Shown piece after piece: positions 53,801-62,194 of a stretch of 64,000 nt of DNA. Every line of letters begins with the position of its first letter. Position 1 is the first letter of the stretch. The notes under the pieces were generated by a model that ran no database searches, was not told the origin of the DNA, and worked only from the letters and a program-made list of their open reading frames with translations. Both the position numbers and the translations under genes were made by a program. Source of the DNA: Patiria pectinifera (Eukaryota; Echinodermata; Asteroidea; Valvatida; Asterinidae); contig CM057133.1 in NCBI GenBank assembly GCA_029964075.1, positions 10,316,699-10,380,698 on the forward strand. Direction: 5' to 3'.

Positions 53801-56044
53801 TATCCCAACTCACAATCCCAACTCACATACCCAACTACAAGTTTGTCACATTACGTAAGCTGCATGAATCTGTGGCATCATGACTGTACCGCGTAGAGTG
53901 CGCGGGACCTGGCCAGCTGTAAGGCGGCAAGGCATGCACACGCACGCTGTCAAAATGTCAAGTTGGATAACGGTCGAGTTGTCCGACCCCATGGGTACAA
54001 AGCCTATGGAGAAAACAACGTGCACAATGTCTATGGAGAAAAGAACGTGTACAAACCCTATGGAGAAAAGAACGTGTACAAACCCTATGGAGAAAAGAAC
54101 GTGTACAAACCCTATGGAGAAAAGAACGTGTACAAAACCTATGGAGAAAAGAACGTGTACAAACCCTATGGCGCAAAGAACGTGTACAAACCCTATGGGG
54201 CAAAATGCATCTTTGATGTGACTCTTGATGACGTCACGATCACGAATTTCGTCTAGGACCATCTGTGGGTGGTGGTCCAAGTATGAATTAAGTTTAAAGT
54301 CGATCGGATTTACGAAGATGCCAAACTGGAGTGTTTTAAAACGTGTACAAAACATATGGGCAAAAATACATCTTTAATGTGACGTAACCTGACACCTGAT
54401 GACGTCACGATCACAAATTTCTTCTAGGACCATCTGTGGGTGGTGGTCTAAGTATGTACCAAGTCTGAAATCAATCGGATTTAAAAAAGTGGCAAAGTGG
54501 ATTGGTGGAAGAAACGTGTGTTAAACCTATGGAGAAAAAGTCTGAAAAAGGAGAAGAAAAAAGAAAAAAAAAAATCTTAACGAAAACAAGAGCTGTTTCG
54601 GTGTGTCACCGAAACAGCTAAAAAGTCTGAAAAGTTGATGAAATCTGAAAGATACTTTTCTTTCGACACTGGTGTCTTTTTCTAGGATTCAAGATTTCAG
54701 GTAACCGTGTCACGCCCCAACTATCGCATCGGTCCCAACTATAGTTGGGCCTGTCCCAACTATAGTTGTCCTGTCCCAACTGTAGTTCCATTGTTGGGCC
54801 GGCCCATCTATAGTTGGGCCACTCCGATCTTTTTATTTTGCGGTGTCCCAACTATAGTTAACATTAATGTACAACCATAAAACGTTCCCTACAGCTCTGA
54901 TACACGTCTGACTTAACTGGGGACCACTGAAATTAGCTATTGATGGGGCGAATCTATAGTTGGGCCACCCCAATCTTTTTATTTTGCGGTCCCAACTATA
55001 GTGTACATTGTTGTACGATTATAAAACATTCCCTACAACTCTAATAATACACATCTGACTTTACTGGGGGCCAATGAAATGATCTATGGGTGGGGACCAT
55101 CTGTAGTTGGGCCACCGCAATATTTTTATTTGGCAGTCCCAACTATAGTTTACATTGATGTACGACTATAAAACATTCTCTACAGCTCTGCTTACATGTC
55201 CGACTTGGGACCTTGACATTAGCTATGGGTGGGGCCCATCTATAGTTGGCCGGCCATGGCAATCTTTGAATTTTGCAAAATGTTGCTGGATAATAAAACC
55301 CAGCAACTGGACAACTCATCCAACTAGGCAGTACCACGTGACCGGCCAGCCTTGCGGCATGCATGCACGACGAATACACGGTGCCAGCACCGCGGAACAT
55401 TTAATCCAACAAGATCTATCAAGCATGAAGCATCCGGCACAACTCCAGTCCTAACTATAGTTGGGCCGACCCAACTGCCGCACTATAGTTGGGACAGTCC
55501 CAACTATAGTTGGGACCGATGCGATAGTTAGGGCGTGACAACCGCAAGTGCGTCACGGAGGGTTAGTGTCCAGAGAGATTATGTCTTAACTTACCCTTGG
55601 GTAACGAGAGTACAATCTGGACAGTTGCGGTAACTTGAAGAATTGTCCTAGTCTCTTGGTACAGCTTAGTGCCGATGATGTAGTGTGTCGGACCTTTTAT
55701 TGAGGAAAAAAAAGTCTGATCATAATAAAGTAAACCACACCCCCCTCCCAAATAAAAAGAGGAAATTCAAAAGCCCAACATTTGCATGTGGCAACTCAAA
55801 ATAGAACTATCACTGACTATTTATGATGACCTGCTGGTGCTACTATTTACTAGGCTAGTACAGCACAAAGAAGAAATATTCAACTGTTAACACTACTCAC
55901 ATTCATGGCATTTTGATGGATAACATCCAGGACATGACGAGGTTTTCGACTACAGAACCGGCTCGCAGAGGAAAACCCCTGAATCAAACACTGCTGATTA
56001 CAGTGAGAATTCAAAGAGCTTCTCCAAGCATTTCGCAGAGCCAT
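47834..56044 (-). CDS. COX15: COX15, haem A synthase for cytochrome c oxidase assembly
   Basis: Nine coding exons: 56044-55901, 52606-52440, 51540-51418, 51111-50925, 50428-50264, 49787-49706, 49301-49147, 48386-48273, 47965-47834. They total 1269 nt and 422 aa (human 410), all phases consistent. Exon 1 encodes a basic, Ser-rich mitochondrial presequence with few acidic residues; it is inferred from composition, Met start, GTGAGT donor and matching phase, across a 3.3-kb intron. The core has several membrane segments and family motifs: [29 protein letters not shown] (H165), ASHLGS (H238), CAHGT (H277), [27 protein letters not shown] (H338) and AAHQSGSL (H399). These conserved His include the haem ligands. 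Role: converts haem O to haem A in the inner mitochondrial membrane. The exon 3 donor was chosen as GTAAGT because it preserves alignment length. Confidence 0.95.
48100..48242 (-). mobile_element. tRNA-derived SINE copy (family B)
   Basis: Shares with the copy at 6090-6245 a tail motif (minus-strand TGTCCTTGGGCAAGACACTT) and a degenerate B box (GGTTTGAATCC). It lies in the last COX15 intron. Confidence 0.6.
48555..48715 (+). mobile_element. tRNA-derived SINE copy (family D)
   Basis: An A-box-like TTTAGTGGGTAAGACA, B box GGTTCGAGTCC and downstream AAGCAAGCTTGTAA match the copy at 44960-45095. It lies antisense in COX15 intron 7. Confidence 0.7.
52215..52322 (+). repeat. Interspersed repeat, copy 2
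   Basis: Contains CATAATCTGGAACCGGTTCC, then ACCCGGTTCCGATACACACC. It matches 35755-35850 in order and orientation with an extra ~12-base segment in the middle. It lies in COX15 intron 2. Confidence 0.6.
53990..54212. repeat. 27-bp minisatellite in COX15 intron 1
   Basis: CTATGG starts at 54004, 54031, 54058, 54085, 54112, 54139, 54166 and 54193, exactly 27 bases apart. The core unit reads CTATGGAGAAAAGAACGTGT then ACAAACC. Central copies are nearly identical and edge copies diverge. Because 27 is a multiple of three and the unit lacks stops, several frames on both strands stay open; I do not regard these as genes. Confidence 0.9.
54181..54520. repeat. Roughly 165-bp direct duplication adjoining the minisatellite
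   Basis: Two successive copies run from CGTGTACAAA...CAT through GATGACGTCACGATCAC and CCATCTGTGGGTGGTGG to a CGGATTT stretch, offset by 161-171 bases. Each begins with a partial minisatellite unit, so array and duplication belong to one repetitive element. Confidence 0.7.
54591..54619. repeat. Perfect 13-bp hairpin flanked by direct repeats
   Basis: AGCTGTTTCGGTG, a TGT loop, then the exact reverse complement. AAAAAGTCTGAAAA occurs on both sides (about 54534 and 54620), so the purine-rich segment and hairpin may be one inserted unit with target-site duplications. Confidence 0.6.
54708..55540. mobile_element. Nonautonomous TIR DNA element (MITE-like), 833 bp
   Basis: The two ends are inverted copies: about 58 bp starting TGTCACGCC with roughly two mismatches. 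ACCG flanks both sides (AACCG if the final A is counted in the duplication). The interior has three tandem units of about 146 bp (54812-55243). CCCAACTATAGTTGGG, a perfect 16-bp palindrome, occurs in the TIRs and half-copies recur inside. No transposase is present. It lies in COX15 intron 1. Confidence 0.85.
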
Positions 56045-59000
56045 TTCAATTTGAGTTATGAGATTGTGTGGAACAGATTTCCTTCAACCAAATTGCGGTA
56101 AATATCGATACTGTATCAACGCAAAGAAAACGAAGAATAGGCTTAATTCAGGCGGCTACATTCATGACATTTGCAAAACAACCCACAATTACAGTGCGTG
56201 TGTGTACTGTGTGCGTATGCATTGTGATGTAACGTTTATTTTTGGCTGTTCACCTTTAAAGGTATACACAGTTTTACCGTTGAACGAGTCCAGGTTCTAG
56301 ATATACTAAACACCCTTTTTTAAACTTCGACGTCGTCACCAGCTTCGGCGTTATTTCGGGGGGGGAAGGAACTGCTTTAAAGATTTTTAATACAAAACAT
56401 AATGCTTTGAATTTATATATCGCCTCAAAGTTGACAATCCTTGTCACGATGCTCTTTGTTGATGAACTGCTGAAACGTTATAATTTCAAAAGCGATGCGA
56501 AGGTTCACTGGACCATATGGAGGTAGAATTAGACTGGACCATGCAATTTCACCAGTAACACGACAACATTGAAAGGTAATATTTGCAGTCATAAGTTCGC
56601 CCGCCTCCGTCGCTCATGCTCTGGCCATAAATCGTCTGGCCTCGGGAGCCCAGCCTCGGGATCGCGGAACACCTGGTCCAGACGTTGTACAGTCATTTTC
56701 CTAGTTCCAGATTTTTCATAGTTCTGGATAGCTTCAAATGAAAACCTACCTCTTTAGAATTGGTCCGTTCACTATTTTTTTCTGACGAAGTGTATTTTGA
56801 AAAGAAAAATTTAAACCTAAATTTATTTTGTAATTATAGTGTTAACGATGGTGGAATTTTAACAGCGCCCTCATTGAAAACATGGCACAAGACACCCCCC
56901 CCCCCTGCACCTATTGATTTTACGGAGGCCAACTTGCCAAGTGAACTGTCTACATTTCAGCATTGATTCGCTGATGAAACCCACCCCACCCCCCGCAAAA
57001 AAAACAAACATGGATCCGCCCCTGGAACTGCATTTAAAAAAAATTTCACGACCGTACGGGCCACCCGTTAATTGTTTAACCACAGTGACATTATTTCGTG
57101 AATAAGCAAAACTATACACTTATAGGCTCTCTAACGGTAATGTTTGCGCGGAACCAGCCTTTTGCAATATGGCAATAGACCACAAAATATTAATTTATGA
57201 GTGTTGTGTCTCTGGCAACTACTAATAAAGAGAGGGACATTACTTTTCAGAATTTAAATGCAGTTAACTGTTTGAAATTTGCATTCATGGAGACACTGGC
57301 AATTTTGCTTACTTTGTTGTGGTAAGACTAGAGACAGTTTTTTGATAACCATTGTGTTCAAGTAGTCGTCCATGCACAAATTTGAATAGTGATTTTTTAG
57401 GGGCGGGAACTAGTCTAAGGTTTGGTAAGAATGACATGATGTGCCAATATCAATGCGCGTACGTGCCATATACGCATGACGCACTATAAAACTTAGTGCA
57501 ATTTAGATATTTTTTTTAATTTATAGTAATATAACAAACGTACAAAATCAATAAATAGAACCAGCCGTATTGAACTCCCATATGAATTTGAGTACATTAT
57601 TCATAACGAAATCAATTGGATTTAGAGCTTTTTAAAGGTAATGGATACCTTTGCAAACATTCAAAAATGAAACTGTTTATCGTAGGTCAATAATAGGATC
57701 ATGCATGCTATGAAATTACTGCGCCTATGGAAATTATGCAGTTTGCTGATGTTTTTTTTTTTTGGGGGGGGGGGAGGAACAGGGTGCGAAAAAAATGAAG
57801 GTGTAATTTTCTCAAAAAGTATATCTATTGAATTGAAACTTTGTCGTACTATTTTTGTTTGACAAACTTCAGATTTATCGTATTGTTCCTTCAATCAACA
57901 AAACAATATTTGTGCAAATGTTGCCCTACCTACTCACTAAACCAACAGACACACCTTAGAAAATCTAGTTCCGTCAATCTTCAGGTGACTTTGCTATAGT
58001 TTCCATCGCGTCATCCTTCACGCAGTAGCCGGCGCCGAAGTCACAACTAACCAGCTATATTCGCCCAAACCAATGAAAAAAACATTTGTGTCTGTATGTG
58101 TACCCATGGAGGAATGAATGCCTATAGCCTTGGTATAGCCAGCTAGCCTGATAGTGTACACTCTACAAATCGCCTTCAAACATCAATGTTGGTCGGATTT
58201 GGCGCCAGTAGACGTATTTGTGTAGCATCGCAGCGTAAGAATACGGACACGTAAGGTCAAAGGTAGGAACAGTTTTAGTTTATTTGAGGTGAAATGCGAT
58301 TCAAACATCTTTTTTTTATTTTCAAAAGAATGATTAGGCCTACCATTAGGATATACAGGGAGTAAAAAAAAACGAAACCTAAAATGGCGGGACCATTGTT
58401 TTAGTAAAGTTCTACATGTTGCACTTTCAAAATCTAGGATATGAAAGCCCAATTTATAAGCTCTCTTTTAGTACTTTTCAAGTTACGGAGTTTTAAACAC
58501 AACCACCCGTTTCAAAGTTCTGTCCACCGATCACAAAAAAAGGATGCGTAATTCTTTCAGCAAAACAAAAACAATTCACACAAGTCCCTTACCTTTTTGT
58601 GATCCGTGGACAGAACTTTAAAACGGTGGTTGTGTTTAAAATTCCGTAACTTAAAAATACGGTGATTTGAATGATTTTTGTACTAAAAGAAATCTTAGGA
58701 ATTGGGCTTTTATATCCTAGATTTTGAGGGTGCTAAATGCAGAACTTCACTAAAACAACGGTCCCGACATTTGGTTAACTGTCAGTATAAAGGGAAGGAA
58801 AGGAATCAAATTCTTGATAATATTAATAATCGACCAAATTTTGACTGTCGTTTATTTTCCGTGTTTGTTTCCTTCATGGAACATTTAATATTCTGTATTA
58901 CTCTTGAACTTTTCCATATTTGACAACGGTTATAACTATGCCAATATCTGACCTTACTGTTTGTGCGAACCGTGGGGCACTTCTATGCCTACATTGTATG

Positions 59001-59120
59001 TAAGCGTAGGTGTGCGAACGTGTGTATGTTACTTGTTGTAAAGATGAGATTTAGGCAACAGGAATCTTTTGGTGACGTCAATTACGATCATTGATGCTTC
59101 TTACGGCACATGGCGCACAG
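56045..59120. other. Intergenic region upstream of COX15
   Basis: Contains the COX15 promoter on its left edge. No coding exon is recognised. Poly-C/poly-G tracts near 56345, 56895 and 57765 and a sequence ending ATGGATCCGCCCCTG near 57025 look like decayed hAT-type element ends. A large inverted repeat is at 58386-58772. Confidence 0.5.
58386..58772. repeat. Long inverted repeat (foldback element), arms about 160-180 bp
   Basis: The left arm (about 58386-58544) and right arm (about 58591-58772) are imperfect reverse complements: for example AAATCTAGGATAT left against ATATCCTAGATTTT right, and ACAACCACC left against GGTGGTTGTG right. A roughly 46-base spacer separates them. No coding capacity. 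Confidence 0.8.
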
Positions 59121-59124
59121 GGCC

Positions 59125-59570
59125 TGCTGTATATGGCCGGACTACTTTGATATTGCATTCAATGGACTTACACCAGTGTCAACAACACTTAGCAGACAAG
59201 TTTAGCTTTAATCAAATTCATTAACATATAATGGAAGTAGGGACCCGAGACCAGTCCTGCTTCATGCTAACCTACTTGTGGTTAATCATTCACAACAGTT
59301 CGACCTGTAAGATAACCTCAGCAGCTATAATGCATACAATGGGCTACAGATGCACGTTAAGTGGGCACACAAACTGTAGGCCAACGCGACGAAAACTATT
59401 ATCAGCCGTGACGACTCCCCCCACCCGTCACACTTCAGGAACGAGTCTGCAAAAAATAAACACTACGTCTGTTAAGTCACAACTAATGTAATTTCCTTAT
59501 ATGGAATTAACAAACTCTAAAACCTGGAAGAAAGCATCATAGGCCACCCACCCGTGTCCTAAAATCTGAA
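59125..59570. repeat. Copy 1 of a segmental tandem duplication (leading part)
   Basis: Matches 60900-61300 in order: TATGGCCGGAC, CAGTGTCAACAACAC, ATAATGGAAGTAGGGA, TGTGGTTAAT, TATGGAATTAACAAACTCTAA and a following CCACCC stretch. The copies are diverged but collinear. Confidence 0.7.
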
Positions 59571-59930
59571 ACACGCCCCTGAAGTCATTGCTCCTAACCC
59601 GTGCCATATACCGACACAAGAGCGTCATCATTTATGGATCTGACGTCACACACTAAAGTCTAAGGTACCTAGGTCGCAATGTGGGCGGGGTTTTCAGTTG
59701 TTTTCCAGTTGTTGTTTTTATTTTTATTTTTCATTTAAAATACTGCACTCAAAATTCTGATCCATGTCCCTCCTTACAAGGGACATGATGAAGTTGCCGA
59801 AGAATGTGAAAGGACCATAAACATGACGCAACATTCGTGCCCCGATACCCACTTCGGGTATCGGAATGACATAGCGAGGTTAAACTACAGAAACTGGTGC
59901 GCCTGTTGTTGTTTGAGTTTGGCTCTGACG

Positions 59931-60074
59931 CAGTGGCGTAGCCACGGGTAACCCCCCCCCCCCCCATGAAACCTTGTCGCCCCCAGTCGCCCCCACTGAG
60001 ATTTTGAGTTTCTAAAAAAATTATCATTGATCCACATGACGCCCCCCACTGAAAAATTCCTGGCTACGCCATTG
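59931..60074. mobile_element. hAT-type MITE, 144 bp
   Basis: The left end is CAGTGGCGTAGCCACGG; the right end, read in reverse, is CAATGGCGTAGCCAGG. Flanks are CTCTGACG and TTCTGACG, an 8-bp target-site duplication with one mismatch, as expected for hAT elements. The interior is C-rich without coding capacity. It interrupts copy 1 of the duplicated segment. Confidence 0.85.
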
Positions 60075-60189
60075 TTCTGACGAAATGGCTGATATGCTAG
60101 ATCGTCCAACTCGGGCGGGTTGTGATAGTCAGGAGGATCAATTCACTATTACTTGCAGTTTCTCAGTCAGCAACTTGTACAACTTGTTG

Positions 60190-60890
60190 ACTTAACCCAA
60201 ACGCCAAAACATCTGGAGTTACATCAAGGGAGGAGGTCGGCACTCAGCCTGCTGATGATGCTGGTACTTCCACCAGGCCGTCTACAAGTCAGATCCCCCA
60301 AACATCTGGAGTTACATCAAGGGAGGAGGTCGGCACTCAGCCTGCTGATGATGCTGGTATTTCCACCAGGAATTGCACCAGGAAGTCTTCAAGTCAGATC
60401 CCCCAAACATCTGGAGTTTCATCAAGGGAGGAGGTCGGTACTCAGCCTGCTGATGATGCTGGTACTTCCACCAGGCCGTCTAGAAGTCAGATCCTCCTAA
60501 CATCTGGAGTTACATCAAGGGAGGAAGTTTTGGCACTCAGCCTGCTGACGATGCTGGTACTTCCACCAGGCCGTCTACAAGTCAGATCATCCAAACATGG
60601 AGGTTGGCACTCAGACTGCTGATGATGCTGGTACTTCCACCAAGCCGTCTACAAGTCAGATCCCCCTAACATCTGGAGTAACATCAAGGGAGGATGTTGG
60701 CACTCAACCTGCTGATGATGCTGGTACTTCCACCAGGCCGTCTACAAGTCAGATCCCCGGAACATCTAGAGTTACACCAAGGGAGGATGTTGACACTCGG
60801 CCTGCTGATGATGCTGGTACTTCCACCAGGCCGTCTACAAGTCAGATCCCTCTAACATCAAAACTAGTGATTATTGATCTGTTTTCGTAA
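60190..60890 (+). pseudogene. Degenerate 93-bp repeat array, copy 1 of the death-domain gene linker
   Basis: About seven units correspond to the 31-residue repeat of the gene at 62195. The homologous reading frame is broken: a 2-base insertion near 60530 and a 19-base deletion near 60590 change frame, a 12-base duplication lies near 60375, and the last unit runs into a stop at about 60888. No death-domain exon follows before the second copy begins. It could be a decayed paralogue or remnant exon. Confidence 0.7.
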
Positions 60891-60899
60891 TACACTACA

Positions 60900-62194
60900 C
60901 ATATGGCCGGACCCATTTAATGTTGGATCAAGTGGACTTTCATACCAGCGTCAACAACACCTAGCAGAAAAACTTAACCTTTGATTCAACTAATTGACAT
61001 AATGGAGGTAGGGATCCGAGACCTGCTTCGTATTAACCAACCTGTGGTTAATAATTGGCAGGTTTGAAATGTAAGATTACCTCCGCAGCTTTGCATGCAA
61101 TATTTTTGTACACTGATATGGACGCAGGTTGCAGGAACACGTCTATTCTTGTAAGGCTAAAGAACTATATGCTTGTAAAGAGTCTATATAAACATCACGT
61201 CATAAGTAATGAAAATATTATTTATGGAATTAGCAAACGCTAAAAAGTTTGAAAAGTTTGGAACTTAGGGAAGCATAAAAGGCCATCGCACTCCACCCGA
61301 CAAAAAAAAATAGAGTTCTAGCTGATACATGCTCCCCCTGACCTTGCGAAACAAACCAATGATACACTACATTTAGCGAATGATTTCTAACCACCGTGGA
61401 ATGAAACAAAAGCACTTAACCATCGATAAAGGCGTGTCCTTATGGGTGCAGACCAGTAAATCGGTCCGAAATTGCCTACGCCGGCCAAATCACGATTTGC
61501 ATGCCCTCAAAATCTTCAGTATTTGAGCATGCTGTGGGCCATGAACTTGAGGGTTTGTAAAAAATATGGGTGGAAGCCGTGCTCAGGACTGAGAGCTTGC
61601 AGTTCTGTGTAATTTGGATGTAATTTGGACCCTAAAAGCGCTCTATTTTTCAATGGAGTGTAGGCATCGTTTTTCAAAATGGCGATGGGCTTCAGGACTG
61701 TTTTCAGGGGTAATCATCTTTAGATGGAAATTTCTCCTAAATGTCATCAGTTGACCCCCAAAAAATTGAAAAGAAAATGAAAGATGATGAAATAAGCTTT
61801 AATTTGATGTGTGTCTCGAACACCTTGGAGAGTAGTGAGTATTTTTCCCGAATTTCTGAAGTGGGAGCATTTACCATTGGGGTCTATGGACGTTTACTTA
61901 TATATCTGCTACCTTATCCGTCCGGATGGGGATTGGGGAGGCTTTCAATTTTCCCGATCCTTCCCGGATCGTGCCTGACCAATCACAAACGTGACAGAAT
62001 GAGGTGGAGGCAAGAGTTTTCAGAAAGTTTAGAATTCACAAAAAACAGCGTCGGCCAAGCCTATACTGCCACAATGTAATTTACGTTCACAGACAGCTCA
62101 AAGACGCTGCAAATTATTTTTTGTTTCATAGATGATATCCGTCAAGTTGGGTCCCACATTTATGAAGAGGGGACTGTCAAACTGACTTCACAAA
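60900..62194. other. Copy 2 leading part and region upstream of the death-domain gene
   Basis: 60900-61300 repeats 59125-59570. From 61300 to 62194 I see no recognisable exon; an open frame at 61741-62079 (112 codons) has no domain I know. An in-frame stop lies four codons before the ATG at 62195. Confidence 0.5.

Noticed and set aside
53846-54355. 169-codon antisense open frame across the 27-bp array
   Set aside because: It is produced entirely by a stop-free repeat unit whose length is a multiple of three; frames on the other strand are equally open.
56871-57050. Second hAT element ending in ATGGATCCGCCCCTG
   Set aside because: One end looks right, but I could not find a matching opposite end or target-site duplication.
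60153-60500. Open frame through the first 93-bp array
   Set aside because: It is the shadow frame of the repeat, not the frame used at 62195, and the homologous frame is broken by indels.
61741-62079. 112-codon open frame upstream of the death-domain gene
   Set aside because: No domain and no convincing splice signals linking it to the exon at 62195.
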